Shown one piece after another: positions 26,546-35,293 of a DNA stretch of 64,000 bases. A program made the position numbers and the translations under genes. The notes beneath the pieces are model-generated. The model had not been told where the DNA came from. It worked only from the letters and a program-made list of their open reading frames with translations, and did not search any database. Origin of the DNA: an uncultured Sulfitobacter sp. (GTDB taxonomy: Bacteria > Pseudomonadota > Alphaproteobacteria > Rhodobacterales > Rhodobacteraceae); the NCBI GenBank assembly GCA_913060815.1, contig CAJXSZ010000013.1:28934-92933 (forward strand). The letters run 5' to 3'. The stretch's first letter is position 1; each line of letters starts with the position of its first letter.

Positions 26546-26627
26546 ATCCCGTGAGGCGCGACAAAGCTCTCACTCTTGTGTAAGAGAGATATCAATTGGT
26601 TTGGGGCTTTGTTTTCCGGTAATACGC

Positions 26628-28046
26628 ATGCGTGAAATTCTTGTTGTCGATCTGGATCACACGCTCCTGAAAAGCGATATGCTTTTCGAGAGTTTCTGGT
26701 CCGCTTTTAGTCGGAACTGGCGCAGCCCGTTCAGGTCGATGCTGGCATTGTCGGAAGGGAAGGCAGCCCTAAAGCATTATCTGGCCGATGTGGCGCAGAT
26801 TGATGTCACCATGCTTCCCTATGATGACGAGGTGATAGCCTATATTAGAGCATGGCGCGCCTCGGGTGGACGCACAGCTCTTGTTACGGCGACCGATGAT
26901 AAAATTGCGCAGTCCATCGCAGATCACCTCAAATTCTTTGATGAAGTGCACGGATCAAATGGGTCCGAAAATCTGAAAGGGCCAAATAAAGCGCGATTTC
27001 TGATCGAGACGTATGGGGAAAAGCAATTTTCCTATATTGGGGATTCACAAGCTGATCTGGACGTCTGGAAACATGCCAAGCGGGCCATCACTGTAAATCT
27101 CTCGAGCGCTTTGAGGGCAAAAGCGTCCAGCGTTGCCGATGAGGTGGAGCATCTTACAACGCACACCTCCCGACCGATAGCATATTTCATGGCGGTCCGA
27201 CCCCATCAGTGGCTCAAGAATGCTCTGGTCTTTTTGCCTATGCTCGCTGCGCATCAGCTGGACGGGCCTACCTTCATGGTGTCCCTGCTCGCATTTGTCG
27301 CCTTCTGCCTCATTGCCTCGAGCGTCTATATCGTAAACGATTTGCTTGATCTGGGTGCCGACCGGGCGCATCCGCGCAAGCGTGAACGACCTTTCGCTGC
27401 GGGCAGTATTCCAATCGCCTCAGGTATGTGGATGGCGGTGGGGCTTCTGGGAATAGGGGCAGTGATCGCCGTTTTGCTCGGGCCGGCTTTTTTCGGCGTA
27501 TTGCTTGGCTACTACATCTTAACCACGGGGTATTCGCTTTATCTCAAGCGGCGGATAATCGTCGACATCTGCGTGCTTGCCGGTCTTTATACGGCGCGTA
27601 TCGTGGCAGGAGGGGCTGCGACGGGCATACCCCTGTCTGTTTGGCTCCTCGCGTTTTCGATCTTCTTTTTCCTGTCTCTGGCTGCGGTAAAGCGGCAGGC
27701 GGAACTTGTCGACAGTGCGCGGCGGGGCAAGCTCAAGGCGACCGGACGCGGCTATCACACCGAAGACCTGCCAATCATTTCGATGATTTCGATCAGCGCG
27801 GGATATGTCGCGGTCCTTGTGATGGCGCTTTATGTGAACTCGCCTGCGGTGACCGAGCTGTATAACCACCCCGAGGCGTTGTGGGGGGCTTGCACCATTT
27901 TGCTGTATTGGATCACCCGCACGGTCCTGCTCGCGCATCGCGGCGCGATGCATGACGATCCACTGGTCTACGCTGCAAAAGACCGTATTAGCCAAGCGTG
28001 TTTCCTCGGTAGTCTGGCCTTTGTGGTTGCAGGTGCTGTGTTGTGA
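26628..28046 (+). CDS. HAD phosphatase-UbiA prenyltransferase fusion (decaprenyl-phosphoribose synthase type)
   Basis: Predicted to join phosphoribosyl pyrophosphate to polyprenyl phosphate and, through its HAD half, remove the 5' phosphate. The N-terminus has the HAD nucleophile motif VVDLDHTLL (6-14) and GDSQADLDVW (about 136-145). From about residue 185 on there are about eight membrane helices with RPHQWLKN and the UbiA metal/PPi motif NDLLDLGADRAHPRK (about 240). A second Asp motif is less clear. The next three genes complete a D-arabinose lipid-donor pathway, which supports this reading over quinone biosynthesis. Start at 26628 gives MREILVVD; the frame extends 9 codons upstream. Confidence 0.85.
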   Translation: MREILVVDLDHTLLKSDMLFESFWSAFSRNWRSPFRSMLALSEGKAALKHYLADVAQIDVTMLPYDDEVIAYIRAWRASGGRTALVTATDDKIAQSIADHLKFFDEVHGSNGSENLKGPNKARFLIETYGEKQFSYIGDSQADLDVWKHAKRAITVNLSSALRAKASSVADEVEHLTTHTSRPIAYFMAVRPHQWLKNALVFLPMLAAHQLDGPTFMVSLLAFVAFCLIASSVYIVNDLLDLGADRAHPRKRERPFAAGSIPIASGMWMAVGLLGIGAVIAVLLGPAFFGVLLGYYILTTGYSLYLKRRIIVDICVLAGLYTARIVAGGAATGIPLSVWLLAFSIFFFLSLAAVKRQAELVDSARRGKLKATGRGYHTEDLPIISMISISAGYVAVLVMALYVNSPAVTELYNHPEALWGACTILLYWITRTVLLAHRGAMHDDPLVYAAKDRISQACFLGSLAFVVAGAVL

Positions 28047-28465
28047 CCTTCCGCAAGCTTGTCATCAGATTTACAGCCTTTGCCATTCTGGCGACCCTCG
28101 CAAATTTGGGCATGCAGCGTCTTGTTATGGCTCAAGGCAACGAGGGGCTCACCTTTGTTCTGGCGGTCGGGGCAGGGACATTTGTGGGGCTTATCACAAA
28201 ATACATCCTCGATAAGAAATGGATATTTTATGATGATGCCACGGGCATGAAAGCCCATGGTCGCAAGTTTTCGCTCTATACGGCGATGGGACTTATCACG
28301 ACAGCGATCTTCTGGGGCGTTGAGACTGTCTTTTGGCTCGTTTGGCAAACAGATGCTATGCGCGAGCTTGGGGCCATCATTGGTTTAAGCATCGGCTATT
28401 ACATCAAATTCCATCTCGATCAGCGATTTGTGTTCACCGACAAACGTCTTGAGGTGGTGACATGA
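28043..28465 (+). CDS. GtrA-family small membrane protein
   Basis: A 140-residue protein with four hydrophobic segments and the family's basic loop YILDKKWIFYDD and C-terminal FHLDQRFVFTD. GtrA proteins are thought to help move polyprenyl-phosphate-linked sugars across the membrane. Its position between the UbiA and DprE1-like genes suggests it flips decaprenyl-phosphoryl arabinose. It starts with GTG overlapping the previous stop and ends overlapping the next ATG (ATGA). Confidence 0.85.
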   Translation: MTFRKLVIRFTAFAILATLANLGMQRLVMAQGNEGLTFVLAVGAGTFVGLITKYILDKKWIFYDDATGMKAHGRKFSLYTAMGLITTAIFWGVETVFWLVWQTDAMRELGAIIGLSIGYYIKFHLDQRFVFTDKRLEVVT

Positions 28466-29787
28466 TCCTTTCAGGTTGGGGGCGTTATCCGGTTCTGGAC
28501 GCGGCTGTCCACGCGCCGCGCAGTTTTGCCGAACTTCGCGAAGATGTGCGGGCCGCGCAGAGCGTGATCGCGCGCGGGAACGGGCGCGCTTATGGCGATA
28601 GCGCCATCAATACCGCAGCAACCATCAAGACACAGCATCTCAACCGTATGCTGGCGTTTGATCCCGACATCGGCCAATTGATCGCCGAACCGGGTGTGCT
28701 GCTGGGGGATATCATCGCTGCTTTTCTGTCCCGTGGCTGGTTCCTCGCGGTGGCGCCCGGCACGAAATTCGTCAGCCTTGGGGGGGCGATTGCCGCCGAT
28801 GTGCACGGCAAGAACCACCACAAGGATGGCAGCTTCCGCACTTGCGTCGATTGGGTTGATGTGATGGATGCCCAAGGTGCGGTCACGCGATGCTCTGCCT
28901 TGGAAAATCCTGTCCTGTTCGATCATACGCTTGGTGGCATGGGGTTGACGGGCGTCATCACGCGGGCAGCGATCCGTCTGCGCCCTGTGGAGTCCGCGTG
29001 GATGGTGCAGACTACGCAACCGGCCGCCAATCTCGAGGCCGCGATGGATCTGTTCGAAGCCAATCCTGACGCCAGCTACTCCGTCGCATGGATTGATTGC
29101 CTTGCGACGGGCAGCACGAAAGGGCGTTCATTGGTGACGCTGGGGGAACATGCTCGCTTGACTGATCTTCCCGAAGATCGAGCACGAGCGGCTTTCGATG
29201 TGCCCGACAATAGGACGTGGGCGGTCCCTTTTGATGCGCCGGGTTTTGCACTCAACAAGGTCACGGCGCGCGCTTTCAATGCGCTCTACTACCGGAGAGG
29301 GTCGCGTAAGTCGGGTCAACAGATCACCAACTGGGACAGCTTCTTCTTTCCGCTGGACGCCATCCTGCACTGGAACCGTATCTATGGGCGCAAAGGATTT
29401 GCCCAGTTTCAATGCGTGTTGCCGCTGGCTGCGTCCTACGCTGGCCTCTCGGCTTTGCTAAGTGCCATCTCCAAGGCGGAGGTTGGCGCGTTTCTTGCCG
29501 TTCTCAAACGATTTGGACCTCAGACAAGTGCGTTTTCTTTCCCGATGGAGGGCTACACGCTGGCCCTCGATTTTCCGGTCAACGCCCGAACTCTGCGCCT
29601 GCTGAGCGAGCTTGATCGCATCACACTTGACCATGGCGGGCGCTTTTACCTTGCCAAGGATGCGCGGATGTCTGCGGATGTCTTTGCTGCATCCGATAAG
29701 CGGATCGAGGCCTTTCGTGCCGAGCGTCAGGGCAATGGCTGGCAAAATTCTTTCGCATCTGCCCAATCCCGGAGACTTAATTTATGA
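28462..29787 (+). CDS. dprE1: FAD-dependent oxidoreductase, DprE1-like (decaprenylphosphoryl-ribose 2'-oxidase)
   Basis: First half of the 2'-epimerisation of polyprenyl-phosphoryl ribose to arabinose. FAD-binding PCMH segments are visible: VIARGNGRAYGDSA (about 33-46), PGTKFVSLGGAIAADVHGKN (about 98-117) and GGMGLTGVITRA (about 154-165). The C-terminal half carries SAFSFPMEGYTLALDFPVN and the end region GGRFYLAKDARM, both typical of DprE1 homologues. Length is 441 residues, close to mycobacterial DprE1. ATGA overlaps at both ends place it in one operon with the UbiA fusion, GtrA and the short-chain dehydrogenase. Confidence 0.88.
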   Translation: MILSGWGRYPVLDAAVHAPRSFAELREDVRAAQSVIARGNGRAYGDSAINTAATIKTQHLNRMLAFDPDIGQLIAEPGVLLGDIIAAFLSRGWFLAVAPGTKFVSLGGAIAADVHGKNHHKDGSFRTCVDWVDVMDAQGAVTRCSALENPVLFDHTLGGMGLTGVITRAAIRLRPVESAWMVQTTQPAANLEAAMDLFEANPDASYSVAWIDCLATGSTKGRSLVTLGEHARLTDLPEDRARAAFDVPDNRTWAVPFDAPGFALNKVTARAFNALYYRRGSRKSGQQITNWDSFFFPLDAILHWNRIYGRKGFAQFQCVLPLAASYAGLSALLSAISKAEVGAFLAVLKRFGPQTSAFSFPMEGYTLALDFPVNARTLRLLSELDRITLDHGGRFYLAKDARMSADVFAASDKRIEAFRAERQGNGWQNSFASAQSRRLNL

Positions 29788-30521
29788 CGAAATCTCCCGT
29801 TCTCATTCTGGGCGCGCGTTCAGACATCGGCAAAGCCACCGCGCATGCCTTTGCAGCGCTGGGTCATCCGGTTCAGCTTGCGGCACGCAACGCAGACACG
29901 CTGAAAGCCGATCAATCCGACATGGTGCTCAGGCATAATGTTGCGGTGTCCCTGCATGAGTTTGACGTGCTGGACCTTGCGACACACGCAGCATTTGTCG
30001 ACGGTCTGCCCGAAATGCCCGACGTGGCGATCTGCGTCGTCGGATTGATGGGGGAGCAATCGCAAAACGAGCAGGACCTCGATGCCGCGGTCCGCGTGAT
30101 GCGCAGCAACTATGAGGGTCCCGCACATATTCTTGCCGAGTTTGCCAACCGGTTCGAGGTGCGCGGATCCGGCACGCTTGTGGGTGTCAGTTCTGTCGCG
30201 GGAGAAAGAGGTCGGGCCACCAACTATGTCTATGGGTCTGCGAAAGCGGGATTTTCGGCGTTCCTGTCGGGTTTACGGAACCGATTGGCAGGTAAAGGCG
30301 TGCATGTTGTCACCGTGCTGCCTGGGTTTGTAGAAACAAAGATGACCGAAGGAATGGACTTACCCGCGCCGCTGACGACCACACCGGACCATGTGGCGCA
30401 GGCGCTGGTTGATGCGGTGGAGAGAAAAGTTAACATAATCTATATTAAGCGCACGTGGCGATATATTATGATGATCATCCGCGCCATTCCAGAAAGCATA
30501 TTCAAAACGCGGAAGATCTAG
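29784..30521 (+). CDS. dprE2: Short-chain dehydrogenase, DprE2-like
   Basis: Second half of the arabinose epimerisation, reducing the 2'-keto intermediate with NAD(P)H. Rossmann motif ILGARSDIGKATA (7-19) is followed by the catalytic set: Ser in SSVAGERGR, then YVYGSAKAG with Tyr and Lys spaced YxxxxK. The C-terminus ends in a basic, hydrophobic stretch (TWRYIMMIIRAIPESIFK) suited to membrane association with the lipid substrate. Length is 245 residues. It overlaps the DprE1-like gene by ATGA and is the last gene of the module, converging on the acetyltransferase at 30562. Confidence 0.85.
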   Translation: MTKSPVLILGARSDIGKATAHAFAALGHPVQLAARNADTLKADQSDMVLRHNVAVSLHEFDVLDLATHAAFVDGLPEMPDVAICVVGLMGEQSQNEQDLDAAVRVMRSNYEGPAHILAEFANRFEVRGSGTLVGVSSVAGERGRATNYVYGSAKAGFSAFLSGLRNRLAGKGVHVVTVLPGFVETKMTEGMDLPAPLTTTPDHVAQALVDAVERKVNIIYIKRTWRYIMMIIRAIPESIFKTRKI

Positions 30522-30561
30522 GCCGTGTTTTCAAGCGTTGCATGCACTGCCCCATGTCGGA

Positions 30562-31140
30562 CTAACCTGCCACCTGATGCATCTTGATTTGACTGTCACT
30601 CGCCGACCGAAAGGCAGGCCACTTTGAGTTTGGGAAAACGAAGTGCTGGTCAATGTCATCGCGCGTTGTCGGTTCAGCACCCGAACGGATATGGAAGTTT
30701 ATGACTTTTTCGTTTTCAATGCGAACGTCGAAATGAGATTGCTCGAAACCCAAAGTATCGAACCCCATCTTGTAAATCATGATTGCTGAATACGTGACCA
30801 GACCAGATGGTTTTGAGGGCTGGATAATCCAACTCCCCCAACAAAAAGAGTTTCCCCTGAAGTCATACATGCGAACGACGCCCAAATCCTGGGCTTGATG
30901 GCGGATAACAAAGTAAAACTCTTCGCCCTCTTCTTCGCGCTTTTTATAATTTTCGATCCATGTCCTCTGGTGTTCGACGGCCGCGGAGCTTTTTGAGATG
31001 TGTTGATTAAGGTTGGGATCCGCACGCAACGCGCAGATAAATGCAGCATCATCCGGAACTACAAAACGGACATGCGTTAGAAGCGCATCATCCATTGATG
31101 TGGACTTGAGCAGTTTATCGCGGCGTGAGGTTTGGGACAT
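30562..31140 (-). CDS. GNAT-family acyltransferase
   Basis: A 192-residue protein with GNAT features: the substrate-binding start 'VRFVVPDDAAFICALRAD', the motif HQRTWIENYKKREEEGEEFYFVI, the beta-4 segment DLGVVRMYDF, and a late 'MGFDTLGFEQSHFDVRIENEKVINFH' acetyl-CoA domain end. This pattern is common in enzymes that acetylate amino sugars in polysaccharide loci. It lies beside the FdtA/FdtB pair that makes a 3-amino sugar, so N-acetylation of that sugar is a fair guess. The start could also be at Met16, giving a shorter N-terminus. Confidence 0.7.
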   Translation of the reverse strand: MSQTSRRDKLLKSTSMDDALLTHVRFVVPDDAAFICALRADPNLNQHISKSSAAVEHQRTWIENYKKREEEGEEFYFVIRHQAQDLGVVRMYDFRGNSFCWGSWIIQPSKPSGLVTYSAIMIYKMGFDTLGFEQSHFDVRIENEKVINFHIRSGAEPTTRDDIDQHFVFPNSKWPAFRSASDSQIKMHQVAG

Positions 31141-31512
31141 GCTTCAATCTATCGGGCTAGAGTAAGGTGCTGAACTTGAACACAAGAGATAACAGATTTT
31201 TCTAATCTCACACACCTCGTTTTCACATCAAAGCAAAACATGGCAGACGCTAATGGGCTGTTGTCTTAGCGAAAAACCTGTCGTTACTCGACGTCAAGAA
31301 TTTCTTCGGGCATGCTCTTGTCACGTAAGACCAGAGTGCTCTTTCTGGTTTCCCCCGCTATTGCCTGCTCGGGTCTTGTGGTCTTTCGCCATTCGTAGAT
31401 AGCGTGTATGACAAAAATCGACCGGAAAGAGCCGGATATATTTGAATACAGTGCCGGTCGGACTGCAGCCGATCCGGCAAGGTGTCTAAAGATTTCGAAG
31501 GAAAGACATGAC
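31141..31512. other. Intergenic gap between divergent acetyltransferase and FdtA-like genes
   Basis: Holds the promoters of two divergent genes. No hairpin, operator or small gene could be supported. Reading frames through it are short and do not resemble proteins. Confidence 0.4.
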
Positions 31513-31926
31513 ATGGGTGCACGACTGGGATTTGTGAAGGAAATCACGCTGCCTCAGATACATGATCCGCGCGGAGATCTGACATTCGTGGAAGGCGGCA
31601 ATCATCTGCCGTTTGACATTGCGCGTGTCTATTACCTTTATAATGTGCCTGTAGATGCCGAACGTGGTGGTCACGCGCATAAAGAGCTCGAACAGGTGAT
31701 ATTTGCGCTGTCAGGCAGTTTCAGAGTGAGAACCGATGATGGCAAAACAAAGTCCGATTTCTGGCTGAGAGATCCGCGAAAGGGTTTGCACGTGAGCAAA
31801 CTTGTATGGCGCGAGATGGACTGTTTTAGTCAGGGTGCCGTTTGCATGGTACTAGCATCAAGGCCCTATGACGAAGACGATTACTTCCGGGATTACAAAG
31901 ATTTCTTAAAGGCCGCTACGACCTGA
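31513..31926 (+). CDS. FdtA/QdtA-type sugar 3,4-ketoisomerase (WxcM-like cupin)
   Basis: Converts dTDP-4-keto-6-deoxyglucose to the 3-keto isomer before transamination. The cupin shows IHDPRGDLTFVEGGNHLPFD, VYYLYNVPVDAERGGHAHKE with the active-site histidines, and the end VLASRPYDEDDYFRDYKDF, as in FdtA and QdtA. Start at 31513 gives 137 residues, the usual length, with AGGAAAG about 8 bases upstream; the frame extends 35 codons upstream without family resemblance. The aminotransferase for the next step lies 177 bases downstream. Isomer specificity (Fuc3N or Qui3N) cannot be told. Confidence 0.88.
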   Translation: MGARLGFVKEITLPQIHDPRGDLTFVEGGNHLPFDIARVYYLYNVPVDAERGGHAHKELEQVIFALSGSFRVRTDDGKTKSDFWLRDPRKGLHVSKLVWREMDCFSQGAVCMVLASRPYDEDDYFRDYKDFLKAATT

Positions 31927-32103
31927 TCAAATCAATTTGCCAAGGAATATTGCCGGCGTCCCGCCAAGTGGTTTTCGAGATGTCCGCACAATAGGTCTAA
32001 GAAATCGATCCCAGCATGAGGGACTTGTTAAGATGGTTCCCATTGGGTCCTATACAGATTATTGATGATTTGAATACTGGCGGCTCAATCTGGGGAAAAT
32101 AAC

Positions 32104-33198
32104 ATGATTCCGTTTCTCGACGTGGGCGCAGCTTACACAGAGCTAAAGCACGATATTGATAAGGCCGTCGCGACGGTTATGGAAAGCGGCTGGTACATTT
32201 TAAGCCCTGAGGTCGACGCGTTCGAGACCGAATGGGCGGCGTTTTGCGGGGCTCAACACTCGGTCGGGGTGGCTAACGGGCTTGACGCTTTGACACTGTC
32301 CTTGCGCGCGCTTGATGTTGGCGCCGGCGACGAAGTCATTGTGCCGTCGAACACCTATATTGCGACTTGGCTGGCGGTGACGAGCGTGGGCGCGGTGCCA
32401 GTGCCTGTGGAACCTGATCCGTCCACACACAACATCGATCCAAATCAGATAGAGGCGGCGATCACGCCGAAAACCAAGGCGATCATTCCGGTGCACCTTT
32501 ATGGTCAGCCAGCCGATATGGACCCGATTTTGTCCATCGCCCACGCACATGGGTGTGCGGTGATAGAGGATGCAGCGCAAGCCCATGGTGCAGCTTACAG
32601 AGGCCAACGTATCGGGGGCCACGGGGATATCGCGTGTTGGAGCTTTTATCCCGGCAAGAACCTTGGTGCGCTAGGCGACGGTGGCGCGATTACAACAAAC
32701 CGGGCAGATCTTGCGGAGCGGATCCGAGTGCTGCGCAATTATGGGTCTCGGGAAAAATACATCAATGAGGAGCTTGGGACAAATTCCCGGCTCGATCCTA
32801 TTCAGGCTGCGGTGCTCAGGGTGAAACTGAAGCATCTGGAGGAGTGGACCAACCGGCGGCGTGATATCGCGCGTATATATAGCGAAGGGCTGGAGGGACT
32901 TGATATCGTGTTGCCCCACGTACCCCAATGGGCCGACCCTGCCTGGCACCTATATGTGATCCGCGCCCGTAGCCGTGAAGCTCTACAGTCGGCCCTCAAA
33001 TCACAAGGCATTGACACTCTTATTCACTATCCGGTGCCACCGCACATGCAAAAAGCCTATGCCTCTCTCGGCATCGCAGCTGACAGTCTGCCGATTGCAC
33101 GCAACCTCGCTGATGAGGTGCTTAGTCTTCCGATCGGTCCCCAACTTGGCCTCGAGGCCGCCAGAAAAGTTGTCGACGTATTGCGCGGCGTGATCTGA
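32104..33198 (+). CDS. DegT/DnrJ/EryC1 sugar aminotransferase (FdtB/QdtB type)
   Basis: PLP enzyme that aminates the 3-keto sugar made by the FdtA-like isomerase, giving a dTDP-3-amino-3,6-dideoxyhexose. Family motifs are [11 protein letters not shown] (81-91), EDAAQAHGA (155-163) and the PLP lysine in [17 protein letters not shown] (K185), then [21 protein letters not shown]. Length of 364 residues is typical. The dTDP-glucose synthase and dehydratase (RmlA, RmlB) that must supply its substrate are not in this window, so they are presumably elsewhere in the genome. Confidence 0.93.
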   Translation: MIPFLDVGAAYTELKHDIDKAVATVMESGWYILSPEVDAFETEWAAFCGAQHSVGVANGLDALTLSLRALDVGAGDEVIVPSNTYIATWLAVTSVGAVPVPVEPDPSTHNIDPNQIEAAITPKTKAIIPVHLYGQPADMDPILSIAHAHGCAVIEDAAQAHGAAYRGQRIGGHGDIACWSFYPGKNLGALGDGGAITTNRADLAERIRVLRNYGSREKYINEELGTNSRLDPIQAAVLRVKLKHLEEWTNRRRDIARIYSEGLEGLDIVLPHVPQWADPAWHLYVIRARSREALQSALKSQGIDTLIHYPVPPHMQKAYASLGIAADSLPIARNLADEVLSLPIGPQLGLEAARKVVDVLRGVI

Positions 33199-33199
33199 C

Positions 33200-33757
33200 T
33201 TGCGGGGCGTCGTGGGATATCTTTTCAGGATGCGCGGTTGGCTGAAACCACGTATTGCCAAGCTGCGCTATAAGGTGATTGCGCGCGGGTTCGAAAGTGC
33301 TGGTCGCGGCGGATCATTGGGACGCGGCTTGAACATCCCTGGAAATCTGACCGTCAACCTTGGAGAAAGGGTGGCAATCCGTGAAGGCTGTTGGTTTGGC
33401 GGCAGAGGCACGTTGAGCATCGGGGATCGCACGGCCATCAACGCGGGTTGTATTCTGACGGCGATGGAGCGCATCGAGATCGGGTCCGACGTCATGATGG
33501 CGCCCGGTGTCTATGTGTTGGACGTCGATCATGCTTTTCCAGACCGAACCCAACCCATCTCCCGCCAAGGGTATGAGATCGCGCCGGTACATATCGGAAA
33601 CGGGGCCTGGATCGGTGCGGGCGCGGTCATCACACGGGGTGTCACGATCGGAGAAGGTGCAATCGTCGGTGCCAACAGCGTTGTGACGCGGGACGTCGCC
33701 CCCTTCACGATTATCGGTGGTATTCCTGCAAAAGTGATCAAAGAACGTCCGGAATGA
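33200..33757 (+). CDS. Hexapeptide-repeat (LbH) acyltransferase
   Basis: A left-handed beta-helix acetyltransferase: repeated [LIV]-G-x4 hexads from about residue 50, including IGDRTAINAGCILT, VDHAFPDRTQ, HIGNGAWIGAGAVITRGVTI and the tail 'IIGGIPAKVIKERPE'. This is the arrangement of sugar O-acetyltransferases such as NodL/WcaF relatives. It starts with TTG two bases after the aminotransferase stop (a GTG at 33212 is an alternative) and overlaps the flippase gene by ATGA. Probably acetylates the repeat unit. Confidence 0.85.
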   Translation: MRGVVGYLFRMRGWLKPRIAKLRYKVIARGFESAGRGGSLGRGLNIPGNLTVNLGERVAIREGCWFGGRGTLSIGDRTAINAGCILTAMERIEIGSDVMMAPGVYVLDVDHAFPDRTQPISRQGYEIAPVHIGNGAWIGAGAVITRGVTIGEGAIVGANSVVTRDVAPFTIIGGIPAKVIKERPE

Positions 33758-35244
33758 GCGGGCTGGCCAAGGCATTTGCGCTGTTTTCAGGTGCGTCGGC
33801 GATTGGTTCGGTCACGCAAGTCATAAAGGGCAAGTTTACGGCGATAGCGCTTGGTGCCGAAGGCGTTGGCATCCTCAACCAGCTGACCAGCCTCTGGAGT
33901 CTGTTTTCTGTTCTGGCATCCCTTGGCTTTTACAACGGGTTGCTGCGTCATCTGGCACCGTCTTGGGACGCAGGTGATCGCGACGCGTTCCGCAACCACA
34001 TGTCGTCCAACACCTTTGTGCTAATGATGTCGTCCCTGCTGTTCGCGGTGGGCGGGTGTGTCTTCAGCACGGAGCTGTCCGCCCTTGTTTTCGCAGATGG
34101 TGGTGAACGTGCGGAATTGATCTGTCTGATAATGCTCGGGCTGCCGATTTTTGCTGCGGCTCAGGTGTACCGCGCAATGCTCAATGCCACGCGATCGGTG
34201 TCCGCCGTGGTGAAGGCGCGAATTTCTGCGGATGTGCTTAGTGTTATTGTCCTCATCACGCTGCTCTATCTGATCGGGTTCAAGGGCGCGGTTCTGAGCT
34301 ATGTCGCTTTGCATGCGCTCTATTTGGGGTTCACGTTTTATTATGTACGCAAAGTTCTTGGTATGGATGTGGCACGACCCGAGCCCAGCCGTTTTTCCTT
34401 TCAGGAGGTGCGCGTTAACTTGGGCTTCGGGCTGAATGGCCTGATCGCGGTCTCCATCGGAACACTGACAACCATCTTGATCTCTCGCTGGATCATCGCG
34501 TCGCTCGGTGCAGACAGTAACGGCCTTTATATGATGGCCGTAAAGGTGGCCACAGTTTACCTTGGTGGTTTGTCGGCTACCGCTGTCGGATACTACTTTC
34601 CGATTCTGGCCAAGACGCGGACCGACAATGAAATGTTTGGTGTCATGAACCGGACATGGTCGATTTACCTTTTTGTTTTGCCTCCTGTCATCGTGATCCT
34701 CATGTCAACGGGAGACTGGTTGATGTGGCTGCTGTTCACGGCGGAATTCATACCGGCTGCGATCCTGTTGCTGCTGATTTTGCCGGGGGACCTTTTTCGT
34801 GTATCGGCCGAAACTGTTAGCATGGCGCTTTTGGCGCGCAAACGGTTGGTTCTGTCGACGGGGTCCTATTTCCTCTGGTCACTGGTTTACATATCGCTCG
34901 CGGTCTATCTTTTGCCGCGTTACGGATTGACCGGTGTGGCGTTGGCATATCTTCTTTCCCAGATCTATAACACGGTGCAGGCTTTAACGGTCAGCTATCT
35001 GGTGTTCGGGTTTGTACCGGCACGTTCCAACGTGCTTTCAAGCATCAGCGCGTTGGTGTTGGTCGGGGCCGCCGCGATCCTGGTGCTCATGGACCTTAAC
35101 AGCGTTCTGCATATTGCATTGGCATTGGCGCTGCTTGGTCTATGGGCAGGCTTCTCCTGTCTTAATCAAGATTTCAGGAAAGGCCTTCGCAGGCTTCTTG
35201 ACCGGATCGGCCTTTCCTCCAAAAATCAAAGCAGTTCCTCTTGA
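33754..35244 (+). CDS. Wzx-type polysaccharide flippase (O-antigen translocase)
   Basis: Moves the lipid-linked repeat unit to the periplasm. A MATE/MVF-fold protein of 496 residues with about 12-14 hydrophobic helices; the start 'FALFSGASAIGSVTQVIKGKFTAIALG' matches the WzxE-like subgroup that is often encoded next to FdtA/FdtB. The charged residues inside helices (for example SRWIIASLGADSNGLY) fit substrate-gated transport. ATGA overlap with the acyltransferase upstream places it in the amino-sugar operon. Confidence 0.9.
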   Translation: MSGLAKAFALFSGASAIGSVTQVIKGKFTAIALGAEGVGILNQLTSLWSLFSVLASLGFYNGLLRHLAPSWDAGDRDAFRNHMSSNTFVLMMSSLLFAVGGCVFSTELSALVFADGGERAELICLIMLGLPIFAAAQVYRAMLNATRSVSAVVKARISADVLSVIVLITLLYLIGFKGAVLSYVALHALYLGFTFYYVRKVLGMDVARPEPSRFSFQEVRVNLGFGLNGLIAVSIGTLTTILISRWIIASLGADSNGLYMMAVKVATVYLGGLSATAVGYYFPILAKTRTDNEMFGVMNRTWSIYLFVLPPVIVILMSTGDWLMWLLFTAEFIPAAILLLLILPGDLFRVSAETVSMALLARKRLVLSTGSYFLWSLVYISLAVYLLPRYGLTGVALAYLLSQIYNTVQALTVSYLVFGFVPARSNVLSSISALVLVGAAAILVLMDLNSVLHIALALALLGLWAGFSCLNQDFRKGLRRLLDRIGLSSKNQSSSS

Positions 35245-35293
35245 ACCCGTTTCATCCTAAAGAGAACCGCAAATAACAGAGAGAAGTCGGCCT

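Noticed and set aside
26628..28046. Quinone biosynthesis 4-hydroxybenzoate prenyltransferase (UbiA proper)
   Set aside because: The HAD domain in front and the GtrA, DprE1 and DprE2-like genes behind point to phosphoribosyl transfer instead.
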